A DNA stretch of 64,000 bases from an uncultured Candidatus Melainabacteria bacterium (GTDB taxonomy: Bacteria; Cyanobacteriota; Vampirovibrionia; Gastranaerophilales; Gastranaerophilaceae), in the NCBI GenBank assembly GCA_934754775.1, contig CAKVIM010000001.1, positions 1-64,000 of the forward strand, given 5' to 3'. The notes below the pieces were generated by a model that saw only the letters and a program-made list of their open reading frames with translations, was not told the origin of the DNA and searched no databases. This document shows positions 52,811 to 62,204 of the stretch, piece by piece. Numbering within the stretch: position 1 is the stretch's first letter; each line of letters opens with the position of its first letter. The translations under genes and the position numbers were made by a program.

Positions 52811-53367
52811 TCGACAATTACGACTCATTCACGTACAATATTGTGCAATATATAAGGGTTTTGGGAGTTGAGCCAATCGTAATCAAGAACGATGAAATGG
52901 AACTTGATGAGATTAAAAAGCTTAAATTTTCAAGAATTATACTTTCTCCAGGCTGGGGAAATCCCGATAACTCGGGAGTCACAATGCAAGTGATTGACTG
53001 CTTTAAAGACAAGTTGCCAATTTTGGGCGTTTGTTTAGGTATGCAATGTATCGCAAAATATTTCGGATACGATATAATAAAAACCCCAGAGCCTTTTCAC
53101 GGCAAGAATTCGGAGATTTTTTTCGATAAAGATTTTGAGTTATTCAAAGGCCTAAAACAAGGATTCAGTGCTACAAGATACCATTCTTTGATGATTGATA
53201 CTCGCTCAAACAAGCAAAACCAGCTCAAAATAACCGCTTGGACAAAAGACAATATCGCAATGGCAGTCAAAATTAAAAATAAACAAATCTTTGGCGTCCA
53301 ATTCCACCCCGAAGCAATTTTGACAGAAAATGGAATTGAGATTTTTAGAAATTTTTTAGAAATATAA
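52801..53367 (+). CDS. pabA: Aminodeoxychorismate synthase glutaminase component
   Basis: PabA splits glutamine and feeds ammonia to PabB. The 188-residue class I amidotransferase has LIIDNYDSFTYNIVQYI at the start, the nucleophile C78 in ILGVCLGMQCIA, ATRYHSL and the HPE pair in FGVQFHPEAIL near residue 168. The usual SPGPxxP loop reads LSPGWGNPD here. It overlaps the PabBC gene by 10 bp. TrpG is the closest relative, but the linkage to pabBC settles the role (a shared PabA/TrpG role cannot be excluded). Confidence 0.93.
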   Translation: MLIIDNYDSFTYNIVQYIRVLGVEPIVIKNDEMELDEIKKLKFSRIILSPGWGNPDNSGVTMQVIDCFKDKLPILGVCLGMQCIAKYFGYDIIKTPEPFHGKNSEIFFDKDFELFKGLKQGFSATRYHSLMIDTRSNKQNQLKITAWTKDNIAMAVKIKNKQIFGVQFHPEAILTENGIEIFRNFLEI

Positions 53368-53400
53368 ATTCAGCTACCTTTATGTAATTACAATTTTTCG

Positions 53401-53409
53401 TGCTAGATT
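53401..53409 (+). promoter_or_regulatory. Extended -10 of pgeF, leaderless spacing
   Basis: TGC-TAGATT, with TAGATT at 53404-53409, is followed by ATTAGT and ATG 53416. Confidence 0.5.
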
Positions 53410-53415
53410 ATTAGT

Positions 53416-54072
53416 ATGTTTTATTTTGATGATTTTAACGGAAAAAAGATTTTAAGAAGTGACTGCCTTAACGAGATAAATGCATTTTTTACCACTCGTG
53501 GGATAAAACCTGCTGATTTAGCGGTTGGTATAGATTCAGGACGATTAATACATCCGGAACAGACACACAGCGACCATGTTGAAATCGTTGATAGCAGAAG
53601 CGAATATCCGGATACTGACGCCCTAATTATTCCAAAATCAGGCGACACGGTTTATTTAAGGTTTGCGGACTGCACTCCGCTAATATTTTATGACACCAAA
53701 CAAAAAATAGCCGCAATAGCCCATGCCGGCTGGCGTGGCACCGCTCAATCAATAGGAGTGAAAACGATAGTAGAAATGGGCTCCCACCCAGCTGATATAA
53801 CCGCATTAATCGGGCCTGCAATCTCAATTTGCTGCTACGAAGTTTCAGAAGAAGTGCGTGACAAGCTGCTTTCCACAGTCAAAAACAGCGAAGGGCTATA
53901 CTTAAACCGCAATGTTGATTTAAAGAAAATCAACGCCAGACAGCTCGAAGAATTTGGGGTCAAACAGATTGATATTTGCCCATATTGCACAAGCTGCAAC
54001 AACGATTTATTCTACTCTTACCGCAAGGAAAACGGCACTACAGAAAGACATATGGCAGTTGTCGCACTTTAA
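53416..54072 (+). CDS. pgeF: Peptidoglycan editing factor (YfiH/laccase-domain family)
   Basis: The 218-residue protein belongs to the YfiH (multicopper polyphenol oxidase-like) family, shown for other members to correct misincorporated serine in the UDP-MurNAc precursor and to act on purine nucleosides. The zinc-site residues are visible: HPEQTHSDHVEIVD, RFADCTPLIFYD, AIAHAGWRGTAQSIG and the block GPAISICCYEVSEEV. A small hairpin (54078-54093) overlaps the convergent bioA end and has no T-run. The promoter predicts a leaderless mRNA. Confidence 0.9.
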   Translation: MFYFDDFNGKKILRSDCLNEINAFFTTRGIKPADLAVGIDSGRLIHPEQTHSDHVEIVDSRSEYPDTDALIIPKSGDTVYLRFADCTPLIFYDTKQKIAAIAHAGWRGTAQSIGVKTIVEMGSHPADITALIGPAISICCYEVSEEVRDKLLSTVKNSEGLYLNRNVDLKKINARQLEEFGVKQIDICPYCTSCNNDLFYSYRKENGTTERHMAVVAL

Positions 54073-54093
54073 ACCTCTTCACATAAATGTGAA

Positions 54094-55494
54094 CTATTTC
54101 ACGCCGAGAATTTCTTTTGTGCATTCCAAAGCAACATCTGTTACCAAATCCATATCCGCTTCTTCAATAATCAAAGGCGGATTGAAGTAAATAACATCTC
54201 CGAGCGGTCGCAAAAGCACACCACGCTCAAGAGCCTTCTTATAAATTTGGTATCCTGTTCTCTTCGTATAATCCAAAGGTTCTTTAGTATCACGGTTTTT
54301 AACCAATTCTATTGCGTTAATCAAGCCGATTGAGCGAACTTCGCCAACATTTTCCAGTGGCAAAAACTTCTCTTTTATAATTTTGTTAAAATATTTTGCA
54401 CGCCTGTTTGCATTCTCTATAATATTTTCATCCTTTAAAATCTTCAACACTTCAATCGCAGCCGAGCAAGCAAGCGGGTTTCCGGCATAAGTATGAGAGT
54501 GCATAAATGCCTTACCCTTCAAATAATCGTCATAAAACGCATCATAGATTTCTTGTGTCGTTACAGCAATTGCCATTGGCATATAGCCGCCTGTCAATCC
54601 TTTTGAAAGACACATGATATCAGGGCTTACGCCTGCATGGTTGAACGCAAACATCTTGCCTGTTCTACCATAGCCTGTCGCAATTTCATCCGCAATCAAA
54701 TGAACATTGTATTTGTCGCACAATTCTCTTAATTTTTTCAAGTACATTGGCGGATAAACTTTCATGCCGGCAGAGCCTTGCAAAAGCGGTTCAACAATGA
54801 TTGCAGCAGTTTCGTGAGCGTGTTCGGCAAAAGCTTTTTCTGCTTTTTCAAAACATTCGCAGTGGCATACTTTCGTTTCATCAGCTGAAGCGTCAATCAT
54901 TGAACAATGTCCTTCACAAACCTTGCCATACGGACATCTGAAGCAATCAGGGCCATCAATTCTGATAACATCCAGCAATAACGGTTTATACAATTCTGAA
55001 TACAAATCTACCCCGCCAACTGCTAAAGCACCAAGTGTTTCACCATGGTATGCGTCAGAAAGTGCCATAAATCTTTTCTTTTCAGGGTGCCCTGTTTGAT
55101 AATGATACTGAAAACTCATCTTCAAGGACATTTCAATAGCCGCAGAACCGTTATCTGCAAAATTGAACTTGCACAAACCTTCCGGCACAACCTTTGAGAG
55201 TTCGTGACAGAGAGTAATTGCAGGTTTGTGAGAAAAATTAGCAAAGATTACGTGCTCAAGAGAATCTATCTGTTTCTTTACAGCAGCATTAATCCTCGGG
55301 TTGCAGTGTCCGAGAAGATTACACCACCAAGAGCTGATAACGTCTTTATAGCATTTACCGTTTGTATCATAAAGGTTAATCCCTTGACCTCGCTCAATTA
55401 CAATCGGCGGCAATGTTTCGTAATCTTTCATTTGCGAACACGGGTGCCAAATATATTTTAAATCCTCTTTTTGCCAATCTTTAATTTCGTCCAT
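54094..55494 (-). CDS. bioA: Adenosylmethionine-8-amino-7-oxononanoate aminotransferase with Cys-rich insert
   Basis: BioA makes 7,8-diaminononanoate in biotin synthesis, using SAM as amino donor and PLP as cofactor. The 466-residue class III aminotransferase has YIWHPCSQM, NFADNGSAAIEMSLKM, ALSDAYHGETLGALAV, HLIADEIATGYGRTG and the PLP lysine K298 in CLSKGLTGGYMP. It is about 35 residues longer than E. coli BioA. Most of the excess is an insert near 184-214 with seven cysteines (C184, C187, C193, C197, C210, C212, C214). Shorter versions occur in Bacillus-type BioA; the function is unknown. GAAGG precedes the ATG; bioD ends 12 bp upstream. Confidence 0.94.
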   Translation of the reverse strand: MDEIKDWQKEDLKYIWHPCSQMKDYETLPPIVIERGQGINLYDTNGKCYKDVISSWWCNLLGHCNPRINAAVKKQIDSLEHVIFANFSHKPAITLCHELSKVVPEGLCKFNFADNGSAAIEMSLKMSFQYHYQTGHPEKKRFMALSDAYHGETLGALAVGGVDLYSELYKPLLLDVIRIDGPDCFRCPYGKVCEGHCSMIDASADETKVCHCECFEKAEKAFAEHAHETAAIIVEPLLQGSAGMKVYPPMYLKKLRELCDKYNVHLIADEIATGYGRTGKMFAFNHAGVSPDIMCLSKGLTGGYMPMAIAVTTQEIYDAFYDDYLKGKAFMHSHTYAGNPLACSAAIEVLKILKDENIIENANRRAKYFNKIIKEKFLPLENVGEVRSIGLINAIELVKNRDTKEPLDYTKRTGYQIYKKALERGVLLRPLGDVIYFNPPLIIEEADMDLVTDVALECTKEILGVK

Positions 55495-55506
55495 ACCATA
55501 CCTTCT

Positions 55507-56178
55507 TTATTCAAACAAATCTTTTAACAAAGTTATGTCATTTTGGTTTTTGCCGACAGTTGCCACAACCTTAACACCTGTCAAATACTCAACCTGTTTC
55601 AAATTATCCTGCTGCATAAAACTATCTGTATTATAGTTGTTCAAGATAATTCCGGCAACCTTAATTCCATTAGCTTTTGCGTATTCGACAGTCAAAAGCG
55701 TTGAGTTAATCGTACCCAAACCACCGTCTGCAACAATAACAATCGGAGCTTGAAGTTCCTTTATCAAATCTTTGAGAATATATTTTTCACCATTTTCCAA
55801 TCTTAAAGGACAAGTAATTCCGCCCGCACCTTCAATCAAAAGATAATCGTACTCTTTATTTTTCTTCACAAACTCTGATTTTATATGATTTATGTCAATT
55901 TCCATGCCGGCTCTTTTCGCTGCCAAATGCGGAGAAACAGCTTCTTTCCACCAGTAAGCAACGCAATCATCCGCACTCGTCGGGATTTTTGCAGTATTTA
56001 CTACATAGTTGCAGTCACTTTCAACAAGTTTTCCGTCTTTTTCTACAACACCGCTCAAAACAGGTTTAAAGTATCCGCAATCAAATCCACTCTCACGCAT
56101 CTTTTTTACGATAAGAGCAGAAACATAAGTTTTGCCGATATCTGTGCCGGTTGCTGTTATAAATATATTCTTTGACAT
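55507..56178 (-). CDS. bioD: Dethiobiotin synthetase
   Basis: BioD closes the ureido ring of dethiobiotin using ATP and bicarbonate. The 223-residue protein has the P-loop FITATGTDIGKTYVSALI, CGYFKPVLSGV, VAYWWKEAVSPHLAAKRAG with the substrate loop, and LLIEGAGGITCPL. ATG 56178 follows GGGGAG, which fixes the start; upstream in-frame codons code for a hydrophobic stretch unlike the family. bioA follows on the same strand. No bioB or bioF lies in the window, so the biotin route is split or completed elsewhere. A clear BirA operator was not found upstream. Confidence 0.95.
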   Translation of the reverse strand: MSKNIFITATGTDIGKTYVSALIVKKMRESGFDCGYFKPVLSGVVEKDGKLVESDCNYVVNTAKIPTSADDCVAYWWKEAVSPHLAAKRAGMEIDINHIKSEFVKKNKEYDYLLIEGAGGITCPLRLENGEKYILKDLIKELQAPIVIVADGGLGTINSTLLTVEYAKANGIKVAGIILNNYNTDSFMQQDNLKQVEYLTGVKVVATVGKNQNDITLLKDLFE

Positions 56179-56312
56179 AATTTTTCTCCCCAAAATTAGG
56201 GTAACACTTGAAAATAAAAAGTCCAGTGAAAAATAAAGCACAAAAAGGAGCTTAAAGATTTTGCTTTAAATCTCTACTTTTTAAATCAACCCGCCTTTAC
56301 TTTTTACCCCCT

Positions 56313-56339
56313 TTGCGGTACGATTTAAAAGCATATAAT
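56313..56339 (+). promoter_or_regulatory. Promoter of aspS
   Basis: TTGCGG (56313-56318), 15 bp, TATAAT (56334-56339). The leader contains AGGGAG 12 bp after the -10 box. Confidence 0.45.
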
Positions 56340-56365
56340 AGAATAACCATAGGGAGATGAATAAA

Positions 56366-58141
56366 TTGAAAACCAGAATGAAATCAAACAATTGCGGTGA
56401 ATTAAACCTTAGCAATTTGAATGAAGAAATTACATTATCCGGCTGGATTTCTACTGTTAGAGATTTAGGCGGGATTTTGTTTATTGAATTAAGAGACAGA
56501 AGCGGATTTTTCCAACTTGTTGCAAACCCGCAAGTTAACCCTGACGTGCACAAAGTGTTCGAAAAGGTTAGAAGTGAATATGTAATCATGGTTAAAGGTA
56601 AGGTTACAAAAAGACCTGAAGAAACTTACAACGAAAAATATCCTACAGGTCAAGTTGAAATGTATCCGGACTCAGTTGAGATTCTTGCTGAATCAAAAGT
56701 TTTGCCTTTCGTTCTTGGTGATGAAAACGTTTCAGAAGATATCAGACTTAAATACAGATACCTTGATATCAGAAACGAAAAAATGTTACACAACTTGAAA
56801 ACAAGACACAACATTGTTCAAGCTGTTAGAAATTATTTGAACAATCAAGACTTTATGGAAGTTGAAACTCCAATTTTGATTAAAACAACTCCGGAAGGTG
56901 CAAGAGATTACTTGGTGCCATCTCGTGTTCAAGAAGGTAAATTCTTCGCACTTCCTCAATCACCACAAATCTTCAAACAATTGTTAATGGTTGGCGGTAT
57001 TGAAAAATATTATCAAATCGCAAAATGCTTCAGAGATGAAGATTTGAGAGCTGACAGACAACCTGAATTCACACAAATTGATATGGAAATGTCGTTTGTT
57101 GAACAACCTGATGTAATCAAAGTTGTTGAAGGTTTGTTAGTTGATGCATTCAAGGCTGCCGGCGTAGATATTCACCCGCCATTCAAGCAAATCACTTGGC
57201 AAGAAGCTATGGACAGATTTGGTTCTGATAAACCTGATACAAGATTTGGTTTAGAATTGTTTGATATCGGCGATATTATTTTGCAATCTAACTTTGATAT
57301 CGTTAAAAAGACTCTTGAAAACGGCGGTATTGTTCGTGGTATCAGAATTCCGGGCGGTGCTAAATACTCAAGAAAAGATATAGATGATATTACAAAACTT
57401 GCAGTATCTTATGGTGCTAAAGCTCTAGCTAACATCATTTACTTAGAAGACGGTTCTGCAAAATCACCTGTATTGAAATTCGTTACAGAAGAACAAGCAA
57501 AACAAATTCAAGAAAGAGCCGGTGCAGAAGCTGGAGATATTATTTTCTTCGTAGCTGATAAACCAAAATTAGTTTACGATATTATGGGCAGATTGAGATT
57601 GCACTTCGGAAAATCTTTGAACTTGATTGACGAAAACAAACACAACTTGTTGTGGGTTGTAGACTTCCCAATGTTCGAATGGTCAGATGAAGAAGGCAGA
57701 TTTATGGCAATGCATCACCCATTCACATCTCCAAACTTGGCTGATTTAGACAAATTGGATAGCGGAGATTTGGGTAACGTTAAATCAATCGCTTACGATA
57801 TCGTTTATAATGGTACTGAATTGGGCGGTGGTTCAGTTAGAATCCACTCAAGCGAAGTTCAAAAGAAAATCTTCAAGGCATTGGGATTGACTGAAGAAGA
57901 AGCAACAGAAAAATTCGGATTTATGGTTAACGCTCTTCAATACGGTACTCCACCACATGCCGGCTTGGCAATCGGTTTGGACAGATTGGTTGCACTTCTT
58001 TGCAGAACTGATTCAATCCGTGACGTTATTGCGTTCCCTAAAAACGCAAGTGCTAAATGTTTGATGAGTGATGCTCCGGGTGAAGCTTCATTGCAACAAT
58101 TAAGAGAATTGCACATCAAGAGTACAGTTAAAAAAGATTAG
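56366..58141 (+). CDS. aspS: Aspartyl-tRNA synthetase (bacterial type)
   Basis: AspRS charges tRNA-Asp. The 591-residue bacterial-type enzyme has an anticodon-binding OB domain (LSGWISTVRDLGGILFIELR), then the class II core: motif 2 FRDEDLRADRQPEFTQIDME and motif 3 GLAIGLDRLVALL. The bacterial GAD-type insert lies between (about 285-420). At 56366 a TTG stands 9 bp after GGGAG; the ATG at 56357 is directly next to that site, too near for normal initiation, and the ATG at 56378 is further away. I therefore prefer TTG 56366, with moderate certainty. Whether it is discriminating or charges Asn too (AspRS/GatCAB) is unknown. Confidence 0.93.
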   Translation: MKTRMKSNNCGELNLSNLNEEITLSGWISTVRDLGGILFIELRDRSGFFQLVANPQVNPDVHKVFEKVRSEYVIMVKGKVTKRPEETYNEKYPTGQVEMYPDSVEILAESKVLPFVLGDENVSEDIRLKYRYLDIRNEKMLHNLKTRHNIVQAVRNYLNNQDFMEVETPILIKTTPEGARDYLVPSRVQEGKFFALPQSPQIFKQLLMVGGIEKYYQIAKCFRDEDLRADRQPEFTQIDMEMSFVEQPDVIKVVEGLLVDAFKAAGVDIHPPFKQITWQEAMDRFGSDKPDTRFGLELFDIGDIILQSNFDIVKKTLENGGIVRGIRIPGGAKYSRKDIDDITKLAVSYGAKALANIIYLEDGSAKSPVLKFVTEEQAKQIQERAGAEAGDIIFFVADKPKLVYDIMGRLRLHFGKSLNLIDENKHNLLWVVDFPMFEWSDEEGRFMAMHHPFTSPNLADLDKLDSGDLGNVKSIAYDIVYNGTELGGGSVRIHSSEVQKKIFKALGLTEEEATEKFGFMVNALQYGTPPHAGLAIGLDRLVALLCRTDSIRDVIAFPKNASAKCLMSDAPGEASLQQLRELHIKSTVKKD

Positions 58142-58162
58142 TTTTTGACTGTGAAAGAATTG

Positions 58163-58194
58163 ACGCCGCTGCCGAATTCGGCAGCGGCGTTTTT
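58163..58194 (+). terminator. Strong terminator of aspS
   Basis: A 12-bp perfect GC-rich stem (ACGCCGCTGCCG with its complement, loop AATT) followed by five T, 22 bp after the aspS stop. Confidence 0.92.
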
Positions 58195-58204
58195 ATGTTG
58201 TTTC

Positions 58205-58456
58205 AAAAATTATACCCTTGCGGGCTGACACCTCACCCGCATTCGTAACGTTCGCAAAGCTCACGAACGACTGCTCCCTCTCTAGTTGGAGAGGGGTTTG
58301 AGAGTACGTTAATTGAACGACTTTAGTCCCCTCTCCAGTTGGAGAGGGTAGTTTTTCAATGTGAAAGCTATGCTTGAACATTAGAAAAACGGGTGAGGGT
58401 TCACCCCGTTAGGGAAATATTTTATAAACTATTTTCCACTTTCCATTTTCAATTAA
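58205..58456. repeat. Composite palindromic repeat, copy 8
   Basis: No gene. It has ACCCTTGCGGGCTGACACC, CCTCACCCGCATTCGTAACG, GCAAAGCTCACGAACGACTGC, the palindrome CCCTCTCTAGTTGGAGAGG, a second CCCTCTCCAGTTGGAGAGGG, the module TTTTTCAATGTGAAAGCTAT, CGGGTGAGGGTTCACCCCG, and the TTTTCCACTTTCC tract up to the mutS stop. Confidence 0.78.
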
Positions 58457-58461
58457 TAAAA

Positions 58462-61047
58462 CTATTCCCCAAACAAATTCAACTGCGGAGCTTGAACTTC
58501 CAACTCCGTATCAGATTTGACCTTAGATTTTCCTTTCGCCAAATTTTTGGAGAAATCTCTTTGCATCTTGCTCATCAATTCTTCAGAACGCTTAACTACG
58601 CTGTTTGGCAATCCCGCCATTTTTGCAACCTGAATACCATAACTCTTGCTCGCTCCACCTTGAACAATCTTACGCAAAAACTCAATCTCACCGTTTTCTT
58701 CGCTGATTGTAATTCGGTAATTCTTAATCTGCGGATAAGTGTTTGTCATAACATTCAATTCGTGATAATGCGTTGCAAAAATACATCTTGCACCGATTTT
58801 CCCCGCAATATATTCCGCAACTGACCACGCAATCGCAACACCGTCATACGTACTTGTTCCACGCCCGATTTCATCAATCAAGATAAGACTCTTGTCTGTC
58901 GCACTATTCAGGATATACGCCGTTTCTGTCATTTCTACCATAAAAGTTGATTTTCCAAGCGTCAAATCATCACTTGCTCCAACACGGGTAAAAATCTTAT
59001 CAATAATCCCTATTTTTCCGTAATCAGCAGGAATAAACGAACCAATCTGAGCAAGTATCGCTATCAATGCGTTTTGCCTCATATAAGTTGATTTACCCGC
59101 CATATTAGGGCCGGTTAAAATCATAAACTCTGTTTTTGTCTTATCTGAACTTGAAAGCTCAATATCATTCGCAACATATGTTCCAAGCGGCAAGATTTTT
59201 TCCAAAACCGGATGACGCCCGTTTTTAATAAAGAAATCACCACTCTCATCAAGTTCCGGACAGGTGTAATTCTGTTCAACCGCAATCTCCGCAAAAGAAG
59301 CAAACACGTCTAGTTCAGAAATACATTCTGCTGTTTCACGAATCAGCGTCACAAACTCTTTGGAATAATTTCTAAAATCACTAAATAACTTATACTCAAG
59401 CTCATATGCTTTTACTTGAGCCGTCAAAACCTCATCTTCGTGCTTCTTCAACTCATCTGTAATAAATCTTTCGCCACCTGTTAATGTTTGCTTACGAATA
59501 TAATCTGCAGGAACTTTGCTCAAATTGGAGTTTGTAACTTCAATAAAATATCCAAACACACGGTTGTAGCCAACTTTTAGAATATTAATTCCTGTGCGGT
59601 CTTTTTCCCTTTGTTCAAACTCTTTCAGCCAATTTTCGCCGTTGAACATCAAATCACGCAAGTAATCCAAATCAGAACTTACGCCTTTTTTAATCAATCC
59701 GCCTTCTTTAATCGTAATCGGGGCGTCCTCGCTGATTGTTCTCTCAATCAGTTCCGCATAATCCTGCAAATTACTTAACTCCGCTTCAATCGGATTGAAT
59801 ACAGTAAGCCCGATTGTCCTAGCCACATTTACCAAATCCGGCAAAGCTTGCAAAGATGTTTTTATGCTCAAAAAATCTCTCGGATTAGCGGTACCGTTGC
59901 TCAAACGAGTTGAAAGTCGCTGAATATCATAAATATTTTTTAGCTGACGCTCCAATTCATAGCGTTCAGCAGAATTCGCCACAAGCTGTTTTACAACTTC
60001 TTGACGACTTCTGATTTTATTCAAATCTTTTAAAGGCTGACAAACCCACGATTTAAGGAGCCTTGCACCCATATTTGTGTTCGTTTTATCGATTGCCCAC
60101 AAAAGAGAACCGTATTTATTCTTTTCACGCAAAGTTTCTGTAAGCTCGAGATTCTTTCTTGTATTAGCATCAATTGCCATAAATTCCGAAAGCTCGTAAG
60201 TTTCAATACGTTCAAACTTCGGAAACCCTTCTTTCAAATTTTCCCAAATATACGCTAATAACCCTGCTGCGGCTCTAAAGCCAATTGGGCAAGAATTGTA
60301 ACCAATTGAATCAAGCGAATTAATCTTGAAAACTTGCTGCAAATTTCCTTTCGCAAAATCTTCGTCAAAGACTTTAGCTGGAACTTTAGAACAGTTGTAA
60401 ACTTGAGTAATTTCGTCCGGCAAATCAACCGTTTCTTCCGGCACAATCTGAAATGGCTGCAGTTTCATTTTCTTTGCAGGTGCAACAATTTCTGATGGCT
60501 GAATACGTGCAAGCTCCGTAATCAAAGTATCATAAGTTAATTCAGCAGCCTTAAATTCGCCTGTTGAAATATCTGTGTATGAAAATCCCCATTTCTCGCC
60601 GTTTTTAAAAATCGCACACATGTAATTGTTGCTATTTTGGTTCAAAAAGTTGCTTTCCAAAAGAGTTCCGGCAGTTATAATTCTGACAACGCCACGTTTC
60701 ACTATGCCTTTAGCCTGTTTGGGGTCTTCAAGCTGCTCACAAATCGCAACCTTAATATCCTTCGCAACAAGTTTTTCCAAATATCCGTCAATCGCCTTGA
60801 TTGGAATTCCTGCAAGCGGTATTCTGCCTAATTTTGCACCACAATCACGACCGGTTAGAGTAAGTTCAAGCTCTCGTGACATCGTAACCGCATCTTCAAA
60901 AAAAGTTTCGTAAAAATCGCCCATTCTGTATAAAAGCAAGCAATCAGGGTGTTCTTTCTTTATCTCCAAATACCTCTGCATCGCTGGAGTAGCGTCTTCG
61001 ACACAAACGTCGGTTGTATTAACAAGATTAATCTCTGGCTTTGTCAT
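58462..61047 (-). CDS. mutS: DNA mismatch repair protein MutS
   Basis: MutS finds mismatches and, with MutL, starts their repair. The 861-residue protein has the N-terminal mismatch-binding motif LYRMGDFYETFFEDA, the connector and lever helices, and the C-terminal ATPase: Walker A GPNMAGKSTYMRQ, Walker B LILIDEIGRGTSTYDG, and FATHYHELN. I choose ATG 61047; the mismatch motif lies 41 residues in, as in the family, and a TACAAT box ends 7 nt before it, whereas a longer frame would start inside the promoter. mutL is not in the window. It is divergent from the membrane protein at 61183. Confidence 0.96.
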   Translation of the reverse strand: MTKPEINLVNTTDVCVEDATPAMQRYLEIKKEHPDCLLLYRMGDFYETFFEDAVTMSRELELTLTGRDCGAKLGRIPLAGIPIKAIDGYLEKLVAKDIKVAICEQLEDPKQAKGIVKRGVVRIITAGTLLESNFLNQNSNNYMCAIFKNGEKWGFSYTDISTGEFKAAELTYDTLITELARIQPSEIVAPAKKMKLQPFQIVPEETVDLPDEITQVYNCSKVPAKVFDEDFAKGNLQQVFKINSLDSIGYNSCPIGFRAAAGLLAYIWENLKEGFPKFERIETYELSEFMAIDANTRKNLELTETLREKNKYGSLLWAIDKTNTNMGARLLKSWVCQPLKDLNKIRSRQEVVKQLVANSAERYELERQLKNIYDIQRLSTRLSNGTANPRDFLSIKTSLQALPDLVNVARTIGLTVFNPIEAELSNLQDYAELIERTISEDAPITIKEGGLIKKGVSSDLDYLRDLMFNGENWLKEFEQREKDRTGINILKVGYNRVFGYFIEVTNSNLSKVPADYIRKQTLTGGERFITDELKKHEDEVLTAQVKAYELEYKLFSDFRNYSKEFVTLIRETAECISELDVFASFAEIAVEQNYTCPELDESGDFFIKNGRHPVLEKILPLGTYVANDIELSSSDKTKTEFMILTGPNMAGKSTYMRQNALIAILAQIGSFIPADYGKIGIIDKIFTRVGASDDLTLGKSTFMVEMTETAYILNSATDKSLILIDEIGRGTSTYDGVAIAWSVAEYIAGKIGARCIFATHYHELNVMTNTYPQIKNYRITISEENGEIEFLRKIVQGGASKSYGIQVAKMAGLPNSVVKRSEELMSKMQRDFSKNLAKGKSKVKSDTELEVQAPQLNLFGE

Positions 61048-61054
61048 ACCACTA

Positions 61055-61060
61055 ATTGTA
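61055..61060 (-). promoter_or_regulatory. -10 box of mutS, leaderless spacing
   Basis: TACAAT on the minus strand, then TAGTGGT and ATG 61047. No ribosome site precedes the ATG. Confidence 0.5.
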
Positions 61061-61153
61061 CATAAGATTTCAAGGCGGTGCAAGTTTTAATTTGTAAAAC
61101 TTTACGTGAAATTTAACATATTAAAATAACTTTTTAAAACCACTCTCTTTATA

Positions 61154-61162
61154 TGTTATAAT
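61154..61162 (+). promoter_or_regulatory. Extended -10 promoter of the membrane-protein gene
   Basis: TGT-TATAAT, with TATAAT at 61157-61162, then GAGAGG and ATG 61183. The mRNA would have a short leader. Confidence 0.6.
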
Positions 61163-61182
61163 TGTACACGAGAGGTTTTGAT

Positions 61183-61797
61183 ATGTTCAGATTAATAAAA
61201 ATTATTTTCAACGCATTTTTACTTGTACTCGCAATAATGGGATTTAACGCTATCGGCGGACAAAAATATGTCGAAGCGGTTAAAGTAAGCGTCGGAAACT
61301 TTATCCAAGAACACGCATTTGAAAGTGCCAAAAAAATCGGTAATTTTTCTAACCTGAACGAAGAATTCCAGATAGATAATGCAGTTAATCTTGTCGGCTA
61401 CAAAGCAGTTCTTGCGGAACATAAGGCTTCCGGACAAAAAATGGTGATTGTCGATTCCGGCAAAAAACCTCTGCTAACTCCTGAAGATATCCGGGGTCAG
61501 GAAGTCGAAACAAAATTAAAGGATTTATCTGAAAAGTTTAAATATCAAGCAATAACCGTTCAGGATATTAAGGTTACAAGCCGTGGCACAATGAAAGTTT
61601 ACGGCAAACAAGTTCCTTATGCAAAATTTGATGCACACGTAACAAAACTTCCGTTTTCTGATATTTCAGGAGTTGTCGCAAGCGTAAAAACTTCTGACGG
61701 CTCTGAAAAATTGGCACTTTCGCTAAGTGAAAAGAAAAAATATTCACAACTTATCACCAACGAATTCTATCGTGGCGTGCAAGAAGTCAACAACTAA
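61183..61797 (+). CDS. Membrane-anchored protein of unknown function
   Basis: A 204-residue protein with one N-terminal membrane helix (MFRLIKIIFNAFLLVLAIMG) and a polar extracytoplasmic or cytoplasmic domain. The latter holds a beta-rich part (VDSGKKPLLTPEDI, VTSRGTMKVYGKQVPYAKFD). No cysteine or known motif. I use ATG 61183, since GAGAGG lies 8 bp upstream and the helix begins there; the in-frame ATG at 61162 overlaps the -10 box. It is divergent from mutS. Function is unknown. Confidence 0.72.
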   Translation: MFRLIKIIFNAFLLVLAIMGFNAIGGQKYVEAVKVSVGNFIQEHAFESAKKIGNFSNLNEEFQIDNAVNLVGYKAVLAEHKASGQKMVIVDSGKKPLLTPEDIRGQEVETKLKDLSEKFKYQAITVQDIKVTSRGTMKVYGKQVPYAKFDAHVTKLPFSDISGVVASVKTSDGSEKLALSLSEKKKYSQLITNEFYRGVQEVNN

Positions 61798-62204
61798 AAA
61801 GTCGGAGAATTATTTAAAATAGCGTTTCTCAACCCAATATCTGCAATATAATATTTCGGATTGGTAGTTAATATTATACTTTACAATAATGAAAAAACAA
61901 CAAAATGCATTTTGCAAAAAAGAAATAATTTGCAAATCACAAAATGCAAAAAAAAAGTTTGCCAAAAGAGAATGGCAAACATTAAATAAACACGAGGATA
62001 TTAAGAGAGAGTATAAAAATCTTTTTTAAAGCTTTAAATCATCATTCAGATTTTGGCTTTTTGAATTAATTCCTTTATCTTACTTAGTTCTTACATATAT
62101 ATAAAGTCATTTGGCTTCAGAAAATTGCCTTTTTTGTTCCAAATGTAACGAAGCTTTAAAATCGTATATATTATGCATGCATGATATAGGTATACACTGT
62201 TAAA
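61798..62204. other. AT-rich intergenic region with a minus-strand terminator
   Basis: A 407-bp stretch of A/T-rich sequence without a convincing gene. A 46-codon frame at 61889-62029 exists on the plus strand but is made largely of lysine and asparagine codons and crosses the terminator hairpin. I see no repeat of the composite family here. Confidence 0.6.
61948..61980 (-). terminator. Terminator of the AAA+ operon
   Basis: A perfect 8-bp stem (GTTTGCCA / TGGCAAAC, loop of 8) followed by T9 on the minus strand, 225 bp after the stop at 62205. Confidence 0.75.

Noticed and set aside
56179..56365. BirA-type operator before bioD
   Set aside because: I found no inverted TTGTAAACC/GGTTTACAA-like pair; a single GGGTAACACT word near 56200 is not sufficient.
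61889..62029. Small lysine-rich frame of 46 codons
   Set aside because: It crosses an A9 run and the perfect hairpin that acts as a terminator on the other strand. There is no ribosome site, and the lysine/asparagine bias is explained by A-richness.
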